NCBI GenBank assembly: GCA_963930645.1
Contig: OZ005662.1
Location: 76,775,841-76,839,840 of the forward strand
DNA: 64,000 nt
Source: Salticus scenicus
Taxonomy: Eukaryota; Arthropoda; Arachnida; Araneae; Salticidae
Direction: 5' to 3'
In this document: in pieces, positions 12,231-23,853 of the stretch
How positions within the stretch are numbered: the stretch's first letter is position 1
How the letters are laid out: the number at the start of each line of letters is the position of its first letter
The notes under the pieces: model-generated
The model's input: only the letters and a program-made list of their open reading frames with translations
What the model was told of the DNA's origin: nothing
Databases searched by the model: none
Position numbers and translations under genes: made by a program

Positions 12231-13499
12231 AAATTATTTAGTACAAGTATTCGTGTTTCATTAGATATTTAATATTTTTGTAGTGTAATTGTAGTTATGT
12301 TGTTGCTGTGTCTAATGTAGCATATTTCAAGTATTCTAAAAATAGCTCTGCGTTGGGTATAATATTCAACATATTATAATAAAAAAAGAAACGACTTTTT
12401 TTAAAGAAACTTTTATATCTCCTGATTATATGCTTTTATCCCGCACCAATTAATACAGATATCAATAGAAGCCTCATTATCACATACTTGAGCCAAAATG
12501 CATTTGCAGCCTTACTTTTTACAGACTGATTCCAAACATTCTGTATACTTTTTAATTTTTTAATGGTCTCCATTTTTTGCGGGGGATGGGAGAAACTTTC
12601 GCTGAAATATATAATATATAACATGTTATTCTTTTTCCCTTATACTCCTTAAGTTTTAAAGTAGTTCGTCCATAATATTGGATATATACGACAAAACGCC
12701 TGAAATCAAAAGAGCGGGTCATTCATAGAAAATTAATGTTTTTTTTTTTTTTTAAATAAGAAACGTAAATATACTCTTCCCATTATTGAGCAAATATCAT
12801 GGGTAAGTACCCACACTCTCATCCTGAAAATCATGTAGAGATACAAAAAACTTGAAGTTAAAATTAACACTAGTAAAATTTCAAAAAAAAAAATAAATAA
12901 ATGCATGAATAAATAAATAAATAAATAAATAATGCAAATGGATCCAAGATTTTTATGCTTATCACCGGTTGGCGACCAATGCTTTAAAATACCTTTAAAT
13001 TAAAAATCGTATAAAATCAAATTTATGGAAGAAATGTAAAGGTATTTAAAAGAATAGAACGTAAATACAGGATTCTCTGAAAGAAAATCGGATAACAGTG
13101 ATTTTATACCGTAATTTTTTTAAATAGCTATCAACCATTAATAAAATCTAAAATTGAGTGGTTGTAAAAATAGTGATATTCAAATTTCATTTTATCATGA
13201 CTCTGCGTACATACTTTAACATAATCTAATTAAATGCCATTAAAAGCTACATTTTATAGATGCTCTCGTCGTTTTTTCTTGGAAATTTTCAGGATCTTAA
13301 CATGTGTTGTAATTAATTCCCATGTTACCTCAAAAATCTAGTACCGTACATAGAGAGAGAGAGGGGGGGGGGGGGATATTTCTTTAACAGAATTTAATTA
13401 AGTACGACAGGACTAATTTATATATTGCAATCTTGCAACTTAAAAAAAAAAAAAAAAAGAAGAAGAAGAAGAAATTATTAGACATCTTGGCTAATAACA
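12231..13499. repeat. R-flanking tail, no gene
   Basis: The first ~700 bp match 59330-59950, downstream of R copy 5, so this belongs to the same composite. It has (AAAT)n near 12890-12935, a (GA)n/(G)n run at 13353-13376 and (GAA)n before 13475. No coding signal is visible. Confidence 0.55.
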
Positions 13500-13588
13500 A
13501 GCTCGACATTTCTACATAATAACCGTTTACAATATCACCGTATCTGCAAACGCAGATATAACGTTTATTATGTGAGAAATGTCGAGCT
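13500..13588. repeat. 89-bp palindrome with an inner hairpin
   Basis: AGCTCGACATTTCT...AGAAATGTCGAGCT forms the outer arms (about 26 bp, small mismatches), and TATCTGCAAACGCAGATA forms a second, inner stem-loop. The same structure is at 33214-33305 in the second composite unit. In both places it is followed within 10 bp by the tRNA-like sequence. Confidence 0.75.
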
Positions 13589-13596
13589 AGTTGTAA

Positions 13597-13668
13597 GCCA
13601 GGTTGGTTCAGAGGAAGAGCATCCGCACGTTTAACAGAGAGCCTCCGTAAAATTCCTGGCTCTGATCT
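13597..13668 (+). ncRNA. tRNA-like sequence (tRNA-derived SINE head or tRNA pseudogene)
   Basis: The sequence has a box A-like GGTTCAGAGGAAGAGC and a box B-like region CCGTAAAATTCC at normal tRNA spacing. The copy at 33311-33380 is closer to consensus. The anticodon stem does not pair well and there is no clean acceptor stem, so this is not a working tRNA gene. It sits immediately after the palindrome at 13500-13588. Confidence 0.4.
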
Positions 13669-14843
13669 GTTTCACATTGTTGTTATTAAAAAAAAAAAAA
13701 AAAAAAAAATCAATCATATACTCCAAGCTACTTAAAAAGAATTTTCACGGTTGACGAGTTTAAAAAAAAAAAATTTAAATATTTTAAGATAGTTCAAGAA
13801 ATTAAATGGTAAAACTGAAAACTGGCAGGCATCCTGGCATACAGGAAGTGTTGACAACGCAAGATCGCTGTCTGAAACAACTAGTCCTGTCGTACTAATA
13901 AATAAATAAATAAAAAGGAAATATATTTTTATCTATTTTTATGATTTTAATATCCTTTTCGATCTCTGTATGGCTGTAATACGCTAAAATGCCGCCTCCC
14001 TAAATCCTTATCATTACTATGATAAGATGACATGCTTAATATTCATTGCATTATCTTTAAAAAAAGAAATTTTTTTTTTTTTTTTTTTAACATTTTTATC
14101 TGTAAAAAATATTTTTAGGTGACTAAAAAATATACTTCAAATACATTTTTTATCTGTTTCATAATCTTGTGCATAAAGGATAAGGGTTAAATCAGATATT
14201 ACTAGTACTAGTACTTCATTAAAATCTGATGCCATTGTAATAAAACTGACATGGAAATATAAAAGCACAGAGTTGCCACATTTAAAATTTATTGCGGTGT
14301 ATTCTCAGTCCCGCCTTTATTTCGTATTTTGTAGAATCAGGGATAAGAATTTTCCGCTTTCTTAGCAACTTCTATTTATATACAGAAATTTCTAGTGCAT
14401 TTTTAAGGAATTTTTTTCTCAATTACAGCAGAAATGATTATATAATGATAGTCGAGACAAAAAAGTAAAAAATTCTCATACCTGAACAATAATTTTGCTC
14501 ACTATATAACTGCGATTAAAAAAATAATAAAATTGCACTTAAAAAAAAATGGTATGAAAAAAAGAATCACAAGAAGGTTGCAAAAGGGATGGCACTGACG
14601 TCCCTCCCTCTTACATGCACACCAAAGAAAATAAAAGAAATTTCACATCTCATAAAGAACAAAGAAATTAGGAAAAAGACTAATTTATTTCTATTCTTAA
14701 ATCTTGAAATATCATATTAAGGCTTACCAATTTGCGTAAACCATGTAGATTTAAAATATAAGTTAACTGGATGGCTGGTACGTGCTTCGCTGGTTACTAT
14801 ACTTAAATGAATTCTCAAAATTACAAATAACCTATTAATATAA

Positions 14844-14982
14844 CAGGGATGGAACACGGGCGCAGAATTCATACCACTGTCAATGTAAGAAAATTTTCTA
14901 CTTCTTAAATCGACGATATTATATGTAGAGAAATTTCTTAAACGGATTCCGGTATGAATTCTGCGCCCGTGTTCCATCCCTG
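14844..14982. mobile_element. 139-bp MITE with perfect 32-bp inverted ends and 6-bp TSD
   Basis: Both ends read CAGGGATGGAACACGGGCGC inward and stay identical for 32 bp. The flanks are ATATAA (14838-14843) and ATATAA (14983-14988). The paralogous copy near 88-110 reads AATATAAGAATCTCATAA without interruption, which is the empty site and fixes both borders. A 6-bp duplication is uncommon, and I cannot place the superfamily. There is no coding capacity. Confidence 0.9.
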
Positions 14983-16839
14983 ATATAAGAATCTCATAAA
15001 ATAATAATAATAATAAAGGAAATTGGTCAAAACCTCAGTGTTTTTGTCTTTCCTTTCCTCCAGCGCTAGAAAAGGGAAATTTCCAAATATTCCTTTATAG
15101 TGTGTTAAATACACATAACCAATTTACACATTAAAAAAAAAAAAAAATCCTGAGATAATTTAGAACAGCGTTACAATTGAAAACGTGTCCCTCCACCTCT
15201 TCCCAGATTCCATTGAGGAAAATGTGGATATTTCGAAAACTCAATTAATAGTGCGTGTTGCGTACCGCATAGCACACACACGCACCAAAAAATTACTTTC
15301 CTGAAATAATTCTTTTTGGAGTTACGCTTGGAAACATGCTTTTGCTCCTTTTTACGCCAAAGGGGGAAGGAGGGAAAATTCCCGAAATCCATTTATGGAG
15401 AGTTTAAGGCATAAATAACCAATCCATACACCAAAAAGTTGCTTTTCTGAGATAAATTAGAAGAGAATAAGCATTGGAAACTTGTTTTTACCCCCAACCC
15501 CAACCCCAAAGAGCCAAAGGATCACACTTCGCAAAATCCCCTTGGGGGAAAAGTGGGAGGAAATTTCGCAAAGTTCCGTCACAGTTAGTATTTCATGCAA
15601 ATAATTAACCCACGCACCAGAATTCGTGAATGCAGCTCTCATAGATTAACCAGGATAAGTTTAACGCAATAAATAGGAAGCTCTCAAATCTAATCCGTCG
15701 TAAGTACCTCCTCCTCTCGCCCCCACAAAAAAATCGAAAATCGTAAAACACTTTAAATTGGAAGGATACATATAGCAAACCGACACAAAAAAATTGCTTC
15801 TTTCAAATAATTCTAAGTGGAGTTACACTTGGAAGTTACGTTTTTGCTCCCCCTCCCGTCAAAGGAGAAGGGGGAAAAATTCACAAAATCTATTTATATA
15901 GAATGTAAGGCATACATAACTAATTCATAAACCGAAAAATCGTCTTTCTGAGATAAAACAAAAGAGAGTTAGAATTGGAAACGTGTTTTTTATCCACCAC
16001 TCCGGCCTTAAAAAAGGGAAGGTTGACACTTAGCAAAATCCCTTATATTTCGTATTGGGTAATCACACAGACATAAAAAAATTGTCACTTTCAGATAATA
16101 TGAAACAAAGTTATGCTTGGTAAAGTATATCCCCCCCCCCCTCTAACCCCGATAAGGGGAAAAAAGAGAAATTTTGCAAAATCTTGTCACAGTTGTGTAT
16201 CTTGCAAATAACCAACGCACGCACTAGAATTCGTGAATGCAACTCCCAGATATTAACCAGGGCACGTTTAACGCAAAAATTAGGCTCTCAAATCTGCCAG
16301 TCGTAAATCCCCCGCCCTTCCACAAATAAATAAATAAAATAAAAATAAAAATAACGAAAATTATAAAACACTTAAAAATTTGGTTTTTAGAAATGCACTG
16401 CAGAAGAAGCAGAGTCGATATCAATTTCTATGTGCGAATTTTGGCAGAGCTCTGCTGGAAAATTGGCTTTTGCAAATCCCCCTCTCAAGAAACGACTTCC
16501 TCTCCTCCTCTTAAAAATGAAAAATTCGAAAATCAGTGATCTTTTTTTTTTTTAAAGTTTGATCTTATCTTTTCATGTGCAATTTCTTAGCCATAAGGTA
16601 ATTTGGAGCCGATTTATGCTGTCAAATGTTATTTTGCCGCCTGGCCTCCAAGGAGAAAGTGAGAAATTCGCAAATCCCCGTCTTATTAGGCGTCTAGGCT
16701 CTAGAACCAAACTTGGCACTGAAATTCGTTACCCAGTCTCTGACAGGATTGCTACAACAGCGTAAACTCAAGAGTTGGATGTACTCATTTATATGTGTAG
16801 ATGAAGGGTTATGTGATATCACTTTTTGCTTCCTCACCT

Positions 16840-17236
16840 TTGGGGTTCGAATTTCAAAAATTTTGAGAAATTGGTTTTTAGATGTTTGCATTTGCTGCAT
16901 TTAAAAGCAAAAATTTTACTGTTATCTGTTTATTTGTTCCAGATATGAAGTATTATGCGAAATCATGTATTTCCCCCCACCCAATTAAAAGCAGAATTTC
17001 TATAATTCCAGAAATTGCTTTTTTAGAAATTTGTATACACTATATTTTAAAGCAAAAATCTCATGTATATCTGTTGTGCGGTTGAGATATGAAGGGGTTA
17101 TGTGAAATCAAGTCTCTCGCATTTGAAATTACATTTTGCCACCTTCGTTCCCTTCGAAACCGAATTTCTAAAACTCCAGAAGTAAGTTTCTTTAGATATT
17201 TGTGTTAGGTATATTTTAAAGCAAAATTCGCAAGTA

Positions 17237-17277
<41 letters not shown>

Positions 17278-17470
17278 GGTTTCGTGATCACTTAGCTATG
17301 TGAAATAACTTTTTGCACATGTTACATCACGTTTAGCCCCCTCTTCTTTTTTTTTTTTGGGGGGGGGGGGATTTTTAAATTCCAGAAATTGATTTTAAGT
17401 ATTTACGTTACTTATATTTTAAAGCAAATATTTTAGAGATATCTGTTGTTTTAAGATACACAGGTTTTTG
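16840..17470. repeat. Diverged minisatellite, period about 170 bp
   Basis: At least four units share the order TTCCAGAAATTG, TATTTTAAAGCAAAA, ATCTGTTG, GTTATGTGAAATCA and a C-rich block, for example at 17000, 17165 and 17370. A (TA)n tract at 17241-17274 interrupts one unit. Confidence 0.65.
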
Positions 17471-17784
17471 TGAGATTATGTTTTGCCCCCCCCCCCCTCC
17501 TTCCTTTTCGGGGCGAATTTTGTAAAATCGATTCTTAGTGGCTGTCTACGTCACTGGTGGAATGTTTTAACCGAGTTTCATTTTTGCAGGTGTAGGGGTT
17601 TGGGCTGGTCGATGATGAATTAATCAGCCAGTCACTCAGTCAGGGCAAACAATCTTATATATATAGATAAGTTGGTTTATTTAAAAATTAAACATTTTCT
17701 AACTTCCATTTAATTGATAGAAGAAAAAGAAAAAGAAAAGAAAAAACATTTTCGATACTGATTATTATTAATTTTCATTTCATT

Positions 17785-17824
<40 letters not shown>

Positions 17825-18255
17825 AAATTCTTGAAGAGCAGAATTTAGTTTACTACGGAGGACTATTAGTTTTTTTTTTTTTTGTTTTTTTATTTATTTT
17901 TATTTTTTCTAAATTTTAATATCGCTCTCAAATTATTCAATTATATTTTCGATAAATTTTCGATTTCGATAAGTGTCCAACTATCGTAAAAATCCGTAGA
18001 TTGAGACTGATAGTTCTCCATCCTAATAAAAATAAATGAAATAAAATATAATTTCTTAAACTGTTATAGCACAGAGAAAAGTTCAATTCTGCTTAGAATT
18101 TCTTATTTATAAACCTTATTTTTTATTCTTTTATTTATTTTTTATTTATTTATTTTGGACACCTGTTCTTCTTTTCCTTTTTAATTCAACTGGATAGTTT
18201 TAGCTTAAATATCACTCTAAATCAACTTAATTTTCATAAAAATAATCATTGTTAA

Positions 18256-18380
18256 TCCTTTGAACCCCACTGGGACATATATGTCCAGTAAATATTTTTC
18301 ATTTCCGCAATGGGAAAAGTAAGTGTGAAATTTATTGGAGTGCATGTCCCACTGATTTTCTGTGATTACACGATATTATA
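18256..18380. mobile_element. Left end of a piggyBac-like MITE (truncated)
   Basis: TAATCCTTTGAACCCCACTG and the next ~110 bp match the left part of the complete element at 40064-40823. The right end is missing. The sequence after about 18380 corresponds to DNA beyond the right border of the other copy, so one deletion removed most of the element and its flank. Confidence 0.55.
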
Positions 18381-18750
18381 AAAACAATCTGCAGTTTCTT
18401 TCTTCCTTTTTTTTTTTTTTTTTTTTTTTTCTTTTTCGAAGAAAAAGAAAAGAAAATTAATAATAATCAGTATCAAAACGGACAGTATTAAAAAAAAAAA
18501 AAAAAGAAGAAGAAGCCCTTTTTTGGACAAACATACATCATTTATTTTAACTTTTAATTGTAAAAATTTACGAGATGGTTTTAAATTTTTTATTTTTTAC
18601 TTTGAGATATTACTTAAAGTTATTTTAAAACAAATTTTTAAATAAATTTCATGTTATTTTTGAAAGTTTAATTATGAATTGAAAAAAGAAAATACTGTTC
18701 CAATACATAATCTAATTGTTAATATACAATATTCACTTTTATTGTTATTA

Positions 18751-20852
18751 CTAGCAGGCTTTGCCCGCTTCGCGGGGCACTAGATTTAAATGATTTATTT
18801 TTAAGTAAATTGTTGAAACGTTTAAATAAATATTTTTCGATTCGCGACTATTTTCGTCACAGCTTTAGCATGGGAACTCCTTGACAATACGAACATTTTT
18901 TTTAACTTCTCGAATCTGTACAACAAAACTGTTATTAACACAAATATTCTCGAAAATAGTCCAATAGAATTGTTAATTCTTCGAATATTCTGGAAACAGT
19001 TGAAGCTGTTACTCTATTCGATGAATGTCCTGGAACAGTAAAAAAAAAAAAAAAAAAAAAAAAATCACTTGTTCTAGAGGAGTAAAGCAAATAACATCAA
19101 ATACTCCAGAGCAGAAGTTTTCGCTAGCTCACGAAAAATGTCAAGTCGCTTAGAGCTCAATCCCTAAAGTGCAATCACTCAGAATAGGTGTCTCATTAAC
19201 TCTGAATCGTAGTGAATACATACTCTTTCGCTGAAATCAACTCACTCCTATTTATAACTTTTGACATTGGAGTTTGGGGAGGATTCCATCGAGAATACCA
19301 TGGAAAGCTCAAGATCTATGTTCCCATGTGTCGAAGAGCTTCGAAACTTCGGGAACCTAAACTACCATTTTTCACCAAATTTGTTCATCCATTTGCCCAG
19401 TTTTTCGCTAAGGATGACCCCGGTGAAAGGGAATGAACTGCCCTTTTATTTTTACTTTGCCTGTAAAGCAACTTCCATTGCAACTGTACAATTTATGAAG
19501 GAAAAAGACTTAATCTGTTGTAACAATATGCTAGGAGCAATATTTCGGCCGTATTTAAGACAACTAATGTTTCTATGGTTATATATATTTCCCATTAAAC
19601 AAATTTTTATTTTTATTTAGTAATTTAAATATTAATTTAAATTAATCAAATATTTCTGCTCGACAGCGTGCAAGTTGAGTCACACGGAGCAACTCATTTA
19701 TTTGTATGTTAAATTAGCTTAGTGACTGGTATATAAAAAAATAAATAAATAAGTAAACATTATCGGGCTTCACAACTTCATTATACCTCTCCCTTAGAGG
19801 CTTTTGAATTTTGTCGCCATATTAACGATTATTATTATTTTTTTTTTTTTTTAATAATTTCTTGTATAAAAAGGGGAAGCCTATTTTGCTAATATTTTTA
19901 TCGGACACCTCTTCATTAATATATAATAATCCTTCATACTCTGTTTACATTTTTAATGGCTTTTAGGTTTAAAATAGTGCTTGCTGAAATAAATTTTCTA
20001 TTTTTAAAACTGCATTTTTTTTCTACAACATAATATTCTCAGATAAAAATAGATCATTTATGTGACTACTATTTCGGTTTCATTTTTCTTTCTTTCTTTT
20101 TTCTTTCTTTTCTTTTTTTTTTTTCTTTTCTCTTTTTTCTTTTTTTTTTTTTTTTTTTTTGTAATATTTTGTAATTTATTTATACTTTTGATGCGATAAC
20201 TAGATTAAAAGAGCTGTTGCTAAATTAAACTTTTTGGTGAAAATTTTTCAGTGTACTTCAACGCCAAAATTAAAGGAATCGTCCAGGAAGATCTATGAAT
20301 AAAACTGATAAAATAAATTTATTGTTCACAGAGTTTAGGGTTGTAAAGGAGCGTTAGGCAGTCGAATGTGACGTCATGGGCAGTTTTTTTTTTTTTTTTT
20401 TTTAATAACAACTTGACTGTAAAAATATAAAAAATAATAGTTAAAAAAAAAAAAAAAAACATAGTACGACATATATTAGCATTGTAAACTATATTAGCAC
20501 TTTTTCAATGTGCATATATATTTTTAAAGTGATAATGACCTCAATTTTTGTGAGATGCATAGTTTATTTTTTTATAATTTTTTATTGTTCACGTTTAAGT
20601 AAATGTATTTATATTCCTGTCGGAATAAAAAGTACTCGTAAATTATTTTGACCGCAATTAAATTACGGATAAAATTTAAATAGCTAATTTTAAAGCTATT
20701 GTGAGATTATTATTTTCATATTTTAACTAACTAAACAAAAACTAATCAAAAATTCGAAAATCGGGCTTTGAGGTGCACATGGACCCTTCGGGGGCATATT
20801 TTCTGTCGAATTACGTGACCGTCCGAGCTACCGTTTTCGAGAACAGTGAAAT

Positions 20853-20892
<40 letters not shown>

Positions 20893-20910
20893 ACACACAT
20901 ATATATATAT
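18751..20910 (-). mobile_element. Helitron (about 2.2 kb), intact 3' end, 5' end blurred
   Basis: On the minus strand the 3' end is GCCCCGCGAAGCGGGC (a perfect 16-nt hairpin), then AAAGCCTG and CTAG at 18751, followed by T. This is textbook Helitron 3' architecture. The 5' part (ATTTTCGAATTTTTGATTAG and upstream, near 20740) matches the 5' region of the complete Helitron 36701-39158. The terminal TC is lost in an expanded (CA)n/(TA)n tract at 20851-20911. A second copy is at 41582-43715. No Rep/helicase sequence is visible. Confidence 0.7.
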
Positions 20911-20911
20911 A
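20851..20911. repeat. (CA)n followed by (TA)n microsatellite
   Basis: It is an almost pure CA then TA tract at the 5' end of the Helitron 18751-20910. The equivalent GT tract exists just inside the 5' end of the complete Helitron at 36725-36750. Confidence 0.9.
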
Positions 20912-21090
20912 CAGTAAAACCTCTCTAAGTTGGACACCTACGGTTCCAAGAAAAAGTGTCCAACTTAGAGAGGTGTCCAACTTATAGGGGTTAGACATAA
21001 TGTTAATGGATACATTCCGTTCCGAGAAAAAGCGTCCAACTTAGAGGGGTGTCCAACTTATAGGGGTGTCCAACTTGAGAGGTTTCACTG
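20912..21090. mobile_element. Tigger/pogo-like MITE, 179 bp, TA target
   Basis: The ends CAGTAAAACCTCTCTAAGTT and CTTGAGAGGTTTCACTG are inverted and flanked by TA (20910-20911, 21091-21092). The short interior repeats GTGTCCAACTTA about six times in both orientations, so the terminal sequence is re-used internally. CAGTR-AAACCTCT termini with TA targets fit pogo/Tigger-type elements. It has no coding capacity. Confidence 0.8.
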
Positions 21091-21297
21091 TATATACACG
21101 CCAGTTTTACGATGGTTGGACATTTATCGAAATCGAAAATTTATTGAAATTATAATTGAATAATTTGAAAGCGATGTTTTAATTTAGAAAAAAAAAAAAA
21201 AGAAAAAATCTAATAAGCCTCCGTACTAAACTAAATTCTGCTTTTGCCAGAATTGCATCAATATATATATATTACTTTCCGAACATACAGTGGCGGA

Positions 21298-22640
21298 CAA
21301 AAAAAAACTGCATCACCTGCGAAAAAATGGAAAAGCGTGCAAATAATGTGTTTCACGTATATGTTTTACGTAAAGATCATACTGTTAGGATAAAATGAAG
21401 TTGTAGGATTAGTCTCAATCAAGTTTTACTAGAATTAATGAATTATTTACGCTTAATTACTCAGAAAAATGAAAAAGAATGAAAAATGTAATATTTAATA
21501 AAACGTGCAAGAAAGTAATTGATATACAAATTTTGTAGTTAATATAAATTCTACTTAACTGCAGTCATATTACATTTATTTACATGTGTATACAGGCATA
21601 AGGATCACTTCAGTATTTAGTGGTGGTCTGGCATAGAAGATATTAACTTCTGAATGTAATCCCTGCCAGTATCATGGGACCAAACCCTAATAACGCTTTC
21701 CTGCAGTTCAATCTTAGTAGCAGGCTTCTTAGCAGCAATTTTCGTACCCATTATGTGCCAACAATTTTCATCAAGATTCAGATCGGGACTATTCCCAGAC
21801 CAGTCCAAAGCTTTGATTCCAGATTTTGTCAGATAAGCCTTCACCTAAAGGGGTAAAATAGGAGGAAATTACTTTTGTAATATCCTTTATGTTGTGGAGA
21901 TAAAAACCTGTAAATAAGGTAAAAAAATCATGCAATGAATAAGTTAGATGGTACTTACCGATTTCGTTGTATGACAGGTTGGAGAGTCCTTTTGAAAAAT
22001 ACAATTTCCAGCAACTTTTGAATAACTGGCTTTAAACACTCCTACAACACCTGGGTGTAAACTGATGCATTCACAGTTCCAGTAATAAGTTACAGGCGTC
22101 CAACCCCTTTGCTGGATATGCATCCCCAGACCATTTGCTCGCTGGGAATTTAACAGTAGGCGACATGCAGTCTGGATGATAAGCTTCATTTTTACGTCTC
22201 TGAACATACCGTTTACTTTCCGACCTATGTAGGTTGAATTTAGATTCACCAGAAAAAATTTCTGCGTCCCACTGAGCTTTTGTCCATTAAACATGCTGTT
22301 TCACCCCAAAAAGTCCCTTCTGCATCTTTTTTTTTTTTTTTTGTAAGTAATGGCTTTTTCTTCGGGCGATACGCATGCAGACCGCATTCCGCAAGGTGTC
22401 TTTGGACAGATTAGGGTCCAGGCTGCACCGTGGGGGAAAATGATCATCAGTCACTATAGTCATCTCCGCTTGGTACGGAGTAGAGTTACCTTTTTTGCAT
22501 TTGAGTAATTTTATTAAAGATGATCCCTCAAAGAAGGGAGCTCCATGGGATTTTCTAGAATGGAGAAAGAAGATTGACAAGTGAGGATTAATTGATTTTT
22601 TTCCCCCAAGTATTCCTGGCTGCACATGTTAAGTTACGAC
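21298..22640 (-). mobile_element. Tc1-like transposon, one terminal repeat, truncated
   Basis: CAGTGGCGGACAAAAAAAAA at 21298, preceded by TA, is a Tc1-type terminal repeat at the 3' (low-coordinate) end. The transposase remnant reads away from it on the minus strand (21617-22625). No matching inverted end is present between 22600 and 23000, so the 5' end, including the DNA-binding region, is missing. Confidence 0.75.
21617..22625 (-). pseudogene. Tc1-like transposase pseudogene
   Basis: Minus-strand fragments in several frames carry Tc1 catalytic-domain signatures. FQKDSPTCHTTK resembles the region around the second catalytic Asp (FQQDNAPCHTAK-like). NSPDLNLDENCWHIMG resembles SPDLNPIENLW around the catalytic Glu, with the usual PIE changed to LDE. 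The C-terminus IQKLISSMPDHH is typical of Tc1 proteins. At least three frameshifts or stops separate the pieces, and a poly-A run has expanded inside (22329-22342). The N-terminal helix-turn-helix is absent. The gene cannot be functional. Confidence 0.8.
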
Positions 22641-22912
22641 TACCTTAAGTTACAAATAAAAGAAGCTGATAATTTGCTGCTTTTTTTTTTTTTTATTGAA
22701 TACAGTTAATGAATTGGTAAATAATTGCACGGAAAAAATCTTTTAAAATTATTTTAACTACGGAATTAAACATTACATATATCTGACTTTATTTGAGCAC
22801 TATTACGCAGGACAACTGTTTAATAAAAAAAAAAAAAAGTAATTTTACAATTTAGGTAAAAAAAAAAAAAAAACCCTCCCCCTCTCCCCCCCCCCCCACA
22901 CACACACAAATA
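22641..22912. other. Spacer with homopolymer runs
   Basis: It contains poly-T (22681-22694), poly-A (22827-22838, 22860-22873) and a C-rich run (22875-22898) just upstream of a Helitron 5' end. No gene is visible. Confidence 0.4.
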
Positions 22913-23071
22913 TCTATATTAATAAAATCAGACTTTTGTCTGTAAATTTGTCGGAATCGAAAAATTTTGCGATATCTTCACGTTTCACACCCCATGAAAG
23001 CCGAAAATGACTTCAGAAAATTTTGCCTGTGTGTGTGTGTGTGTGTCATCGTGTCCGTATGTCGCTTTTTT

Positions 23072-23350
23072 TCCGGGCATCACTTGAGAACGGCAGGACG
23101 AAATTCAACGGCGCTTTGGATTTAGGTCTTCGCCCAACTTAAAATTATATCTATCAACTTTTCAGAAATTCCCCGTTCCCCCCTGGGGGGTAAAAGACTA
23201 AAACACGTTTGTCCGGGCATCACTCGAGAACGGCTGGACGGAATTCAACGGCGCTTGGCAGAAACTTAGGTCTTCACTCAACTTAAAATTATATCTATAG
23301 AAATTTTCTAAATTATTATTAGTGTTTAAATTGTGGGTAAAAAACGCCTG
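23072..23350. repeat. Two tandem units, about 140 bp
   Basis: CCGGGCATCACT(T/C)GAGAACGGC and the following ~120 bp (ending TTAAAATTATATCTAT) occur at 23077 and 23215. Confidence 0.8.
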
Positions 23351-23483
23351 CGCATGCGCCATAAATATTTTTTCACTAAAACGCTTTGAATGGAAAAATA
23401 AAATACAAAAATAAATTTTTAAAATAAAGCCTTTTTTTATTCGCGTGATTCGCACTACAAATTATGAAAAGATTGAAATGAAG

Positions 23484-23820
23484 TTTTGCCATCTGAGTTT
23501 CATACTTTAGTTAATTTTAAAACATCTAATTGTCGTATCGAAAAACTGTTTACACCCCAGGATTCAGAAAAATCACCTCTTTCATTTGGTACTGAATTTG
23601 TAACGATATGTCTGATACTTCTAATTTATTTTCCCCTTTTCCCGTTTTTCCGTTGCCACTTAAATTTCATACTTTATTTATTTTTTAAAAATCTAATTGT
23701 CACATCGAAAAACTGTTTGCACCCCTGGTTTCAGAAAAATCACCCCTTTCATTTGGTATCAAACTTATAAATATAGGTCTGATATTTCTAATTTATTTTA
23801 CCATTTTTCCGTTTTCAACG
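23484..23820. repeat. Two tandem units, about 180 bp
   Basis: TTTCATACTTTA, ATCTAATTGTC, AAAAACTGTTT and TTTCATTTGGTA recur in order at about 23500 and 23665. A third, more diverged unit is inside another Helitron at 46320-46430, linking the two Helitrons. Confidence 0.75.
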
Positions 23821-23853
23821 CGGATTCGGTAAAAGGTTTTATATTTATAAATA

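Larger units (their letters stand above)
14767..17667 (-). mobile_element. Helitron (2.9 kb), both ends, minisatellite interior
   Basis: Read on the minus strand it begins TCTATATATATAAGATTG at 17667, preceded by A, and ends near the GC-rich GTGCTTCGCTGG block at 14767 with a degenerate CCAG followed by T. A|T insertion, a 5' TC and a GC-rich block just before the 3' end are Helitron hallmarks. The interior carries no Rep/helicase frame. It is made of diverged tandem units of 150-180 bp, clearest at 16840-17470. A MITE is inserted at 14844-14982. The same element is at 30-1560 (truncated) and 36599-39801 (internally deleted). Confidence 0.65.

Noticed and set aside
19212..19620. Overlapping plus-strand frames of 74 and 119 aa
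   Set aside because: The homologous Helitron copy at 42050-42300 does not keep either frame open, and no motif is visible.
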